Source: Myxococcota bacterium | GTDB taxonomy: Bacteria; Myxococcota; Polyangia; GCA-2747355; JAKLHH01 | Direction: 5' to 3' | NCBI GenBank assembly: GCA_022710245.1 | Contig: JAKLHH010000632.1 | Location: forward strand, 1 to 5,309 | DNA: 5,309 nucleotides | Notes under the pieces: model-generated | Told to the model about the DNA's origin: nothing | Seen by the model: only the letters and a program-made list of their open reading frames with translations | Databases searched by the model: none | Program-made: the position numbers and the translations under genes | Shown here: piece after piece, positions 1 through 4,909 of the stretch | How the letters are laid out: each line of letters begins with the position of its first letter | Position numbering within the stretch: the stretch's first letter is position 1

Positions 1-14
1 CACTCGGTGGCGCC

Positions 15-218
15 TCACTGGCAGCGGTAGGTCAGCGGGTTGCCCAGGAAGGCGTCCTTGCAGTCCTGGTCGCTGGTGCAGGAGGCGCAGGCGCCGGCGC
101 TGTCGCAGCCGAGCTTGCCGAGGCAGTCCGAGGCCGACTTGCAGGCGACGCAGACGTTCTTGCTGCTGCAGAGCTTGGTGATCGTGGTGACTATCGCCAG
201 CCAGGCGATCTGCGTCAA
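15..218 (-). CDS. Small Cys-rich repeat protein, start uncertain, possibly broken at the 5' end
   Basis: A 67-residue frame starts at a TTG and ends at TGA (15-17). It has nine Cys in two copies of a 21-residue unit of the form C-x2-C-x5-C: C23/C26/C32, then C38, and C44/C47/C53, then C66. Asp precedes the third Cys of each unit (SDC, QDC). Cys-rich repeats of this general kind are common in secreted or surface proteins of myxobacteria, where the Cys usually form disulphides. Residues 4-16 (IAWLAIVTTITKL) are moderately hydrophobic and could be the end of a signal peptide. The TTG has no visible SD site, and the frame stays open upstream to a TAG at 381-383 without any ATG or GTG. The true N-terminus may therefore lie in another frame, possibly the ATG at 260-262. 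The regular Cys spacing argues that the coding is real. The function is unknown. Confidence 0.45.
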   Translation of the reverse strand: MTQIAWLAIVTTITKLCSSKNVCVACKSASDCLGKLGCDSAGACASCTSDQDCKDAFLGNPLTYRCQ

Positions 219-428
219 CGACGCTGCCGCGCGAATCGTCCGTCTCGAGCATCGCTGCTCATGCGCCTGGCGTCGCGGGGCCGACGATGACGACGGTGGC
301 GCCGGATCCCTGGCGCCACGTCGACGACCGCCATCAGCAGCGCCTTGTACACCTGACCTCCCCTGCGGCGGTGGAGTGAGCTACACTCCGGCGGCCGTAT
401 TCTCGGACAGCCAACTCGGAGCCAGGCC
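219..428. other. Intergenic region / aroF leader
   Basis: These 210 bases lie between the divergent Cys-rich frame and aroF. I see no convincing gene here. They contain an inverted repeat at 373-389, a weak -10-like TATTCT at 398-403 with no good -35 partner, and a 15-codon minus-strand mini-ORF at 215-262. Confidence 0.5.
373..389. promoter_or_regulatory. Inverted repeat upstream of aroF (candidate operator or hairpin)
   Basis: GGAGTG and CACTCC form perfect 6-bp arms around a 5-nt spacer (AGCTA), 39 nt upstream of the aroF ATG. TATTCT at 398-403 is a possible -10 element, which would place the repeat over the -35 region, where a repressor could act. It does not match the TyrR or TrpR operator consensus. 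No T-tract follows, so it is not an ordinary intrinsic terminator. The arms are seen directly; the regulatory role is inferred. Confidence 0.35.
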
Positions 429-1295
429 ATGGTGGGTAAGGGCAAGGCACGCTGGTCGAAGGAGCACTCAGCCGGGACCGGCCCCGCGGAGCGCACCACC
501 ATCCAGGTGGGGTCCGTGGAGCTCGGGCGCGGGCTGGTCATCATCGCCGGCCCCTGCGCCGTCGAGAGCGAGGAGCAGACGCTGATCATCGCGCGGGCCG
601 TCAAGGAGGCTGGCGCGGACCTCCTGCGCGGCGGCGCCTTCAAGCCGCGCAGCTCGCCCTACGCCTTTCAGGGGCTCGGGCTCCGCGGCCTGCAGATCCT
701 CGAGAAGGCCCGCCGCGAGACCGGGCTCCCGGTGGTGACCGAGGTCATCGACCCCCGCGACGTGTCGTGGGTCTCGGAGTTCGCCGACGTCCTGCAGATC
801 GGCGCGCGCAACATGCAGAACTTCTCGCTGCTCAAGGAGGTGGGGCGGGTCGATCGGCCGGTGCTCCTCAAGCGCGGCATGTACTCGACGCTGGAGGAGT
901 GGCTGAACTGCGCCGAGTACGTGCTCAGCGAGGGCAACCCGAACGTGATCCTCTGCGAGCGCGGCATCCGCACCTTCGAGAAGTACACGCGCAACACCCT
1001 GGACCTGAGCGCGGTGCCCGCCGTGAAGGAGCTCTCGCACCTGCCCGTGATCGTGGATCCGACCCACAGCACGGGGCGCCCCTCGCTGATCGAGCCGATG
1101 AGCCTGGCCGCGACCAGCGCGGGCGCCGACGGCCTGACCATCGAGGTCCACCACGATCCGGCCAGCGCGCTCTGCGACGCCGACCAGGCGCTGCTGCCGG
1201 CGCAGTTCGCGAGGCTGGTGGGGCGCGTGCGGGCGCTGCGCGCGTTCCTGGAGCAAGCTCGGAGCGACACCCAAGACCCGGGAGGGCCAGCATGA
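429..1295 (+). CDS. aroF: 3-deoxy-7-phosphoheptulonate (DAHP) synthase, type I-beta
   Basis: This cytoplasmic enzyme condenses phosphoenolpyruvate and erythrose 4-phosphate to DAHP, the first step of the shikimate pathway. Its 288 residues are the TIM-barrel core plus about 30 polar N-terminal residues. Visible motifs are [10 protein letters not shown] (38-47), [12 protein letters not shown] (71-82), LLKRG (146-150), CERGIRTFE (176-184), DPTHSTGR (210-217) and TIEVHHDP (237-244). The expected metal ligands are C43, H213, E239 and D250. Their spacing equals that of C102, H272, E298 and D309 as I recall them for the Thermotoga maritima enzyme. The ferredoxin-like regulatory domain of that enzyme and the N-terminal chorismate mutase domain of the Bacillus subtilis enzyme are both absent. 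The ATG has GGAG at 418-421, 7 nt upstream. The stop overlaps the pheA start (ATGA), so the two are co-transcribed and probably translationally coupled. Identity is secure; how it is feedback-regulated is not. Confidence 0.96.
   Translation: MVGKGKARWSKEHSAGTGPAERTTIQVGSVELGRGLVIIAGPCAVESEEQTLIIARAVKEAGADLLRGGAFKPRSSPYAFQGLGLRGLQILEKARRETGLPVVTEVIDPRDVSWVSEFADVLQIGARNMQNFSLLKEVGRVDRPVLLKRGMYSTLEEWLNCAEYVLSEGNPNVILCERGIRTFEKYTRNTLDLSAVPAVKELSHLPVIVDPTHSTGRPSLIEPMSLAATSAGADGLTIEVHHDPASALCDADQALLPAQFARLVGRVRALRAFLEQARSDTQDPGGPA
1280..1286 (+). promoter_or_regulatory. Ribosome binding site of pheA inside the end of aroF
   Basis: GGGAGGG lies 5 nt before the ATG at 1292-1294, within the last codons of aroF. 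With the ATGA overlap it fixes the pheA start and indicates translational coupling. Confidence 0.8.
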
Positions 1296-2359
1296 AGCCG
1301 GAAGAGATCAAGAGACGCGTCGACAAGATCGACCTCGAGCTGCTGGCGCTCCTCGAGGAGCGACTCGGTCTGGCCCTGCGCGGGAGGGAGCTCGGCGAGG
1401 GCGAGGGCGAGCCTGGCCCCGTCGGCGCCGAGCCGGTGCCGGCGACCCGGCTGAGCCTGAACCTGGTGCAGAAGGAGTTCAGCGAGGCCGTCCTGCGGCA
1501 GATCGCCGCCGAGAGCCGGCGCCTGCAGGGGGAGCATCGCAAGCTCGTCGCCTTCCAGGGCGAGCACGGCGCGTACAGCGAGCTCGCGGCGCGTCGGCTC
1601 GTCCCCGGGGGCGCCTACGTGCCGTGCCGCGAGTTCCTCGAGGTCTTCGAGGGCGTGGAGCGAGGCGACTTCGACCTCGGGGTGGTCCCCGTCGAGAACT
1701 CCCTCGAGGGCGTGGTGACCGGGGTCAACCAGCTCCTGGTCACGACGCCCCTCACGGTGATCGCCGAGGCCCGCGTCGCGGTGCACCACTGCCTGCTCGC
1801 GGTGCCGGGGACCGACTATCGCGAGCTCCGCATGGTCTACTCGCACCCGCAGGCCCTGGCCCAGTGCCGCGGGTTCCTCAGCCGCAACAAGCTGGAGCCG
1901 CGGCCCTTCTACGACACGGCAGGCGCGGCCCGCATGCTCGCGCGCGAGAACCCGAGCGCGGCGGCGGCCATCGCCAGTCGCCTGAGCGCGGAGCTCTTCG
2001 GCCTCGAGGTCCTCAAGGAGAGCATCGACGACGGGCCCTTCAACGCCACCCGCTTCCTGCTGCTCAGGCGAGGCGGCGAGCGCGTGGAGGGGAACAAGTG
2101 CTCGATCATCTTCGCCGTCGCGCACGAGGCGGGCCGGCTCCACCGCGTCATCCAGCTCTTCGCCGAGGCGGACATCAACCTCTCGCGCATCGCCTCCATG
2201 CCGCTGCGGTCCGAGCTGGGGAACTACGTCTTCTTCCTGGACCTCGAGGGATCGGCCGAGGACCCGCGCGTGGAGCGCGTGCTGGCCGAGCTGCGCGAGC
2301 GGACCATCTCGTACAAGTTCCTCGGCTGCTACCCCGCGGACACGGCCGAGCTCGTCTGA
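1292..2359 (+). CDS. pheA: Chorismate mutase-like / prephenate dehydratase / ACT protein
   Basis: This 355-residue protein makes phenylpyruvate for phenylalanine synthesis. Residues 1-83 resemble an AroQ-type chorismate mutase ([15 protein letters not shown], then ESRRLQ at 74-79), interrupted by a Gly/Glu/Pro-rich stretch at about 35-50. Residues 84-258 are a full prephenate dehydratase domain, with GAYSE (93-97), PVENS (133-137), SHPQ (184-187), YDTAGAA (207-213) and the catalytic TRF motif (253-255, in NATRF). Residues 270-348 are an ACT domain. Two things are odd. The mutase part keeps R24 and Q79 (E. coli R28 and probably Q88) but lacks counterparts of K39 and the D48-x-x-R51-E52 segment, and R11 is replaced by K7. 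In the ACT domain the usual GALV and ESRP effector motifs read GRLH (281-284) and ASMP (301-304). Dehydratase activity is well supported; mutase activity and normal Phe inhibition are doubtful. The gene is coupled to aroF. Confidence 0.93.
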   Translation: MKPEEIKRRVDKIDLELLALLEERLGLALRGRELGEGEGEPGPVGAEPVPATRLSLNLVQKEFSEAVLRQIAAESRRLQGEHRKLVAFQGEHGAYSELAARRLVPGGAYVPCREFLEVFEGVERGDFDLGVVPVENSLEGVVTGVNQLLVTTPLTVIAEARVAVHHCLLAVPGTDYRELRMVYSHPQALAQCRGFLSRNKLEPRPFYDTAGAARMLARENPSAAAAIASRLSAELFGLEVLKESIDDGPFNATRFLLLRRGGERVEGNKCSIIFAVAHEAGRLHRVIQLFAEADINLSRIASMPLRSELGNYVFFLDLEGSAEDPRVERVLAELRERTISYKFLGCYPADTAELV

Positions 2360-2363
2360 GCGC

Positions 2364-2381
2364 GACCTCGTATCACAGGTC
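2364..2381. terminator. Weak inverted repeat between convergent genes (possible terminator)
   Basis: GACCT and AGGTC form a 5-bp stem with an 8-nt loop in the 36-bp gap between the convergent pheA and 2396-3409 genes. The position suits a shared terminator, but the stem is short and no U-tract flanks it on either strand. Rho-dependent termination is equally possible. Confidence 0.25.
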
Positions 2382-2395
2382 CGGGGGAGGGCCCA

Positions 2396-3409
2396 TCAGG
2401 GGGCGGCCGTCTGCCTGGAGAGCGCCTCCTTTGCCGCGGCCTGGAGGTCCGTCCACGGTGCGAGCTTCGCCGCGAGTCGCTCGAGGCCGCTCTCCGGATC
2501 GACCAGGTGCGAGGCGCAGGCCTTGATCACCTGCAGCCTGAGGCGCGCGTGCTCGAACTCGTCGAGGAGCGCGACCAGCTGCTGGCTGGTCAGGTAGTGC
2601 CTGGCGATCAAGGCGCGGACGCGATCGACCCTGGGGAACTCGAAGCGGACCGCGGCGACCTGGGCGAGGAAGCGGGAGAAGGCCGCGCGGTCCATCGGCC
2701 GCTGACCATCGCGCGTGCGGCGGCAGCCGGGGTCGCTGGCGTCCCAGCAGGTGGTGGTCGAGGGCGTGGCGCCTCGCGCGCGGGCTCGCCGAGCTGTCGT
2801 GCGCTCGCCTGGCACGGCCGCGCTGCCCCCGGAGGTCCCTGAGGTCCCGGTGGTCCCCGCGGTCCCCGGGGTCCCGACGAGCTTCTCCACCGCGATCTTG
2901 ATCGAGGCCAGCAGGCCTTGCTCGCTGCAGCCGCCCTCGGCCGTCGCTGCCCGCTCGGTCGTGGCCCGGCGCAGGTCGAAGAGGCTGACGGTGACCACGC
3001 ACCTGCCGCCGAGCCTGAGCGCCTGGCTGGCGAGCGACTTCTGCGCCGCGAGCTCCTGGCCCAGCTCGATCTGGCAGCTCTGGCTGTGGCAGTCCTGGTA
3101 AGAGGCCCGCTGCTGCTCGCGGAGCGCCCGCTTCAGGCGGTCGCGAGGCACGACCCGGTAGGCGCCGGTCGACGCGAGCCGCGCGGCCAGGAGGTCGCTC
3201 AGGCTGGCGACCACGGCCGGAGCGAGCCGCACTCGCTGCGGCTGCAGGTCGAAGACCGCCACCACGGGCGGGTCGCCCTCGGCCCGCGCGGGGGCTGCAG
3301 CGAGGAGCACGCCGAGCACGGCGAGCACGCCGAGCGCGACGAGGGGACCGCCGCTCGCGCGTGATCGCGCCGGCCGCCGGGAGGTGCGCTCTTGGCAGCT
3401 GCTCGACAT
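2396..3409 (-). CDS. Secreted TolB/CsgG-like protein with Gly-Thr-x linker and DUF4476-like C-terminus
   Basis: A 337-residue exported protein. An Arg-rich n-region (8-17) and a hydrophobic core (about 22-39) lead to a likely signal peptidase I site after ARA (41-43). Residues 49-177 look like the TolB/CsgG/FlgO-type fold found in many myxobacterial envelope proteins: VVAVFDL, a helix (SLSDLLAARLAS), then YRVVPRDRL. A segment around DCHSQSCQIELGQEL (106-120) and RLGGRCVVTVSLFDL (132-146) follows, and its Cys may pair in the periplasm. Residues 179-193 are five Gly-Thr-x tripeptides that tether a C-terminal domain (about 240-330). That domain has the look of DUF4476: FSRFLAQV, HYLTSQQLVALLDEF and RLQVIKACASHLVD. 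The ATG has GAGGT 4 nt upstream (minus strand). It converges with pheA and diverges from the LRR gene, so it is probably its own unit. The molecular function is unknown, and the domain names come from recognition, not a search. Confidence 0.85.
   Translation of the reverse strand: MSSSCQERTSRRPARSRASGGPLVALGVLAVLGVLLAAAPARAEGDPPVVAVFDLQPQRVRLAPAVVASLSDLLAARLASTGAYRVVPRDRLKRALREQQRASYQDCHSQSCQIELGQELAAQKSLASQALRLGGRCVVTVSLFDLRRATTERAATAEGGCSEQGLLASIKIAVEKLVGTPGTAGTTGTSGTSGGSAAVPGERTTARRARARGATPSTTTCWDASDPGCRRTRDGQRPMDRAAFSRFLAQVAAVRFEFPRVDRVRALIARHYLTSQQLVALLDEFEHARLRLQVIKACASHLVDPESGLERLAAKLAPWTDLQAAAKEALSRQTAAP
2834..2878. repeat. Tandem repeat, 5 x 9 bp, in the linker of the secreted protein
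   Basis: GGTCCC recurs at 2834, 2843, 2852, 2861 and 2870, each followed by three variable bases, giving an exact 9-bp period. On the minus strand each unit reads GGG-ACC-NNN and encodes Gly-Thr-x, where x is Pro, Ala, Thr, Ser and Ser. Unit gain or loss would keep the frame and change only the linker length. Confidence 0.9.
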
Positions 3410-3429
3410 GGGACCTCGCTGGTTGCTGT

Positions 3430-3451
3430 GGTGATACTGCTACGGTGATAC
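3430..3451. repeat. Direct repeat GGTGATAC x2, 14-bp period
   Basis: GGTGATAC occurs at 3430-3437 and again at 3444-3451, separated by TGCTAC. It lies 21 to 42 bases upstream of the start of the minus-strand secreted-protein gene and 150 bases upstream of the LRR gene. It is less GC-rich than its surroundings. It could be a paired binding site for a regulator of the minus-strand gene; that role is inferred from position only. Confidence 0.5.
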
Positions 3452-3587
3452 GCGGCGCTGCGAGTCGCCTTCCCGCCGCCGAAGACCGCCGCTGGTCCTC
3501 GGACCGCGTGGGCCCGATACATCACCCCGCGCGCTGGCGCCCTGGACTCGCGCCGCGCGGCCTTGCTACCGTGGTCGGCGCGTCAGC

Positions 3588-3596
3588 GGAGTGGGG
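3588..3596 (+). promoter_or_regulatory. Ribosome binding site selecting the ATG at 3602
   Basis: GGAGTGGGG precedes the ATG at 3602-3604, with GGAG 10 nt and GGGG 5 nt away. It supports this ATG over the in-frame TTG at 3563, which has no SD site and would add 13 residues that do not look like part of a domain. Confidence 0.6.
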
Positions 3597-3601
3597 TCCC
3601 C

Positions 3602-4627
3602 ATGGCTTATCGTGACCAGACGCTGTTCTGTGCGCTCTGTGGCCAGGAGCTCGCTGGCGAGGCGATGCCCCACGGCGGGCTCCAGCTCTGCGCCCCGTGC
3701 CACGCGGGCAAGTCGTCGGCCGCGCTGATCGAGCGTGGCCTCCACCTGCAGACCGTCGAGGAGCGGAGCGTCTGCGCCGAGGGGCACCACCACTCGTACA
3801 CGCACGCGCTCGGCGCGATCGACCACGACCTGCCGATCGAGGCGAGCTTCGCGCGCGAGGGCGTCCTCGGCCGCTGGCTCAAGAACGACCTGCAGACCGG
3901 CGACGAGATCTTCGACCGCGCCGTGGCGGTCCGCGGCGACGCCAGCGAGCCGCTGGTGCAGCTCCTCGCGCTCGAGCCGGTCCGCTGGGCGATCATCGAC
4001 CTCCTCGACTGCACCCGGATCGAGCTGTCCGGGGGAGTGCTGCGGGTCAGCACGCAGGAGGTCGACGCCGGCGAGCTGCGCCGGCCGGCGGCCGTCATCC
4101 TCTGGGGCATGCTCCAGGTCGCGCAGGCGCTCGGCCTGCCCCGCCGCGAGTCCAGGATCCTCCCCGTCCTCGACGTGCTCTCCACCATCCACGACCCGGT
4201 CTGGCTCCTGGTGAAGGGCGATCGGATCGACCCGGGCATCGTGAGCGGCGTGCCGCGGGCGACCCTGGTCGGCTTCTACCACGCGGCGCTCACCTCGGAG
4301 GACCTCTCCTGGGCCGCGCGCGCCCCTTGCCTCGAGGCGCTCCGGCTGGTCAGCGTCCCGCAGGTCCGCTCCCTCGAGCCGCTGGCGCAGCTGACCACCC
4401 TGAGGACCCTGGTGCTCCAGGGCTGCCCGGTGGAGGACGTGCGTCCCCTGGCGCGGCTCACCGGGCTGCGTGGCCTCAACCTCGGCACCACCCGGGTCAC
4501 CGACCTCTCGCCGCTGATGGGGCTGGCCGAGCTCGAGGAGCTCATCCTCACCGGGCTCACCGTCGACCCGCGGCAGCTGGACGCGCTCCAGCAGATCCAC
4601 CCGCGGCTGCGGATCGAGGTCGAGTAG
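3602..4627 (+). CDS. Zinc-ribbon protein with C-terminal leucine-rich repeats
   Basis: A 341-residue protein with no signal peptide or membrane segment, so probably cytoplasmic. The N-terminus is a zinc ribbon, C10-x2-C13 and C30-x2-C33, followed by a Cys/His-rich stretch, CAEGHHHSYTH (58-68), which might bind a further metal ion. Residues about 88-230 form an unassigned alpha/beta region that includes LKNDLQTGDEIFDRAVAVRGD (a loose pattern GD-x-x-FD-x-x-x-x-V-x-GD, positions 100-113). From 244 on there are bacterial LRRs of 22-23 residues: L244, L267, L289 and L311 begin successive units of the form L-x-x-L-x-L, with a D/S-x-x-P-L turn. A shorter end (LRIEVE) caps them. Such LRRs usually bind proteins. 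A role in protein-protein scaffolding is inferred; no enzyme motif is visible. It stands alone between a divergent gene and a 282-bp gap. The function is unknown. Confidence 0.87.
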   Translation: MAYRDQTLFCALCGQELAGEAMPHGGLQLCAPCHAGKSSAALIERGLHLQTVEERSVCAEGHHHSYTHALGAIDHDLPIEASFAREGVLGRWLKNDLQTGDEIFDRAVAVRGDASEPLVQLLALEPVRWAIIDLLDCTRIELSGGVLRVSTQEVDAGELRRPAAVILWGMLQVAQALGLPRRESRILPVLDVLSTIHDPVWLLVKGDRIDPGIVSGVPRATLVGFYHAALTSEDLSWAARAPCLEALRLVSVPQVRSLEPLAQLTTLRTLVLQGCPVEDVRPLARLTGLRGLNLGTTRVTDLSPLMGLAELEELILTGLTVDPRQLDALQQIHPRLRIEVE

Positions 4628-4645
4628 GTCGCTCCTTCGCCCAGC

Positions 4646-4664
4646 CCCCTTCGCGCCGGAGGGG
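4646..4664 (+). terminator. GC-rich hairpin after the LRR gene
   Basis: CCCCT (4646-4650) pairs with AGGGG (4660-4664). A T-G wobble and a C-G pair extend the stem inward to about 7 bp around a GCGCC loop. It begins 19 nt after the stop codon. No U-tract follows, so it could be an atypical terminator or an mRNA 3'-end stabiliser. Confidence 0.35.
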
Positions 4665-4763
4665 CGAGCAGCGCGAAGTCACGCAGCGCGTCGGGTCAGG
4701 TCGCGCGCTGTGAGCTGGGTCGCGCGGGGCGCGCCCGCGCCAGACCCGCGATTGGCCCTGCTC

Positions 4764-4778
4764 GCCTCCTGCGGAGGC
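4764..4778 (+). promoter_or_regulatory. Perfect 6-bp hairpin GCCTCC-TGC-GGAGGC
   Basis: The arms are perfectly complementary with a 3-nt loop. The 3' arm contains GGAGG, which sits 7 nt before an ATG at 4785-4787. In RNA the hairpin would hide this SD site. The stretch GCGG...CCGC (4771-4783) offers a competing pairing. Whether this lies in a transcript depends on where the promoter is; the sigma-54-like site at 4836 would start transcription downstream of it. Confidence 0.35.
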
Positions 4779-4835
4779 TCCGCGATGAAAGGCAAATTCT
4801 CCCCGGGCCGCCGGCCTCGACGCCCGCGGTGCAGC

Positions 4836-4851
4836 TGGCATCGCGCATGCC
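4836..4851 (+). promoter_or_regulatory. Sigma-54 (-24/-12) promoter-like site
   Basis: TGGCAT-CGCGC-ATGCC resembles the sigma-54 consensus TGGCAC-N5-TTGCA. The essential GG (4837-4838) and GC (4849-4850) are 12 bp apart, as required. Mismatches are T for C at the end of the -24 box and one or two in the -12 box. A start near 4862 would leave a 5' leader of about 48 nt before the lipoprotein ATG. The same bases form an inverted repeat (GGCAT-CGCGC-ATGCC). In such GC-rich DNA a chance match is possible, and no enhancer site was identified. Confidence 0.35.
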
Positions 4852-4898
4852 TCGCGGCACGGCGCAAGGGGCAGCGTTCGAGGGGGGCAAGAACATCC

Positions 4899-4905
4899 AG
4901 GAGGG
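4899..4905 (+). promoter_or_regulatory. Strong ribosome binding site of the lipoprotein gene
   Basis: AGGAGGG lies 4 nt before the ATG at 4910-4912 and fixes the start of the lipoprotein. Confidence 0.75.
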
Positions 4906-4909
4906 TCTC

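Larger units (their letters stand above)
3410..3601. other. Divergent intergenic region
   Basis: These 192 bases separate two divergent genes and should hold both promoters. The minus-strand gene has an SD site at 3413-3417 (GAGGT on the minus strand). I see no convincing -35/-10 pair. The notable structures are an 8-bp direct repeat (3430-3451) and a near-palindrome, GGTCC-TC-GGACC (3494-3505). Confidence 0.5.
4628..4909. other. Intergenic region with hairpins and promoter-like site
   Basis: A 282-bp gap between the LRR gene and the lipoprotein gene. It contains a hairpin just after the LRR stop (4646-4664), a perfect hairpin (4764-4778), a small A-rich patch (4785-4800) and a sigma-54-like site (4836-4851). 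The Arg-rich plus-strand frame through it looks spurious. Confidence 0.55.

Noticed and set aside
40..585. 181-residue plus-strand frame covering the leader and the start of aroF
   Set aside because: It overlaps the aroF frame and the opposite Cys-rich frame, ends in a Pro/Ser/Arg-rich tail and has no motif.
668..2143. 491-residue minus-strand frame antisense to aroF and pheA
   Set aside because: It mirrors two genes with clear motifs, and its composition is the Arg/Ala/Leu/Glu/His mixture typical of GC-rich antisense shadows. No domain or SD site supports it.
767..2359. N-terminal extension of pheA to a start at 767, giving 530 residues
   Set aside because: The extra part reads aroF out of frame as Arg/Ala-rich nonsense. 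The ATG at 1292 has a good SD site and begins the mutase-like helix.
2808..2824. TGGCAC...TGCC as a sigma-54 promoter
   Set aside because: The GG and GC pairs are 14 bp apart instead of 12, and the site is inside a coding region.
2834..2878. The 9-bp tandem repeat as a CRISPR or mobile-element trace
   Set aside because: The units are far too short, there are no spacers, and the repeat is fully explained as a coding Gly-Thr-x linker.
3494..3505. GGTCC-TC-GGACC as a hairpin
   Set aside because: A 2-nt loop is too tight for RNA. It could be a DNA palindrome, but short GC-rich palindromes are frequent here and nothing else supports a site.
3563..3601. TTG start at 3563 for the LRR protein
   Set aside because: The 13 extra residues look random, there is no SD site, and the ATG at 3602 has one.
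3566..4600. 344-residue minus-strand frame antisense to the LRR gene
   Set aside because: It is a shadow frame rich in Arg, Glu, Gln and His with no recognisable motif, whereas the plus strand encodes a regular zinc ribbon and LRRs.
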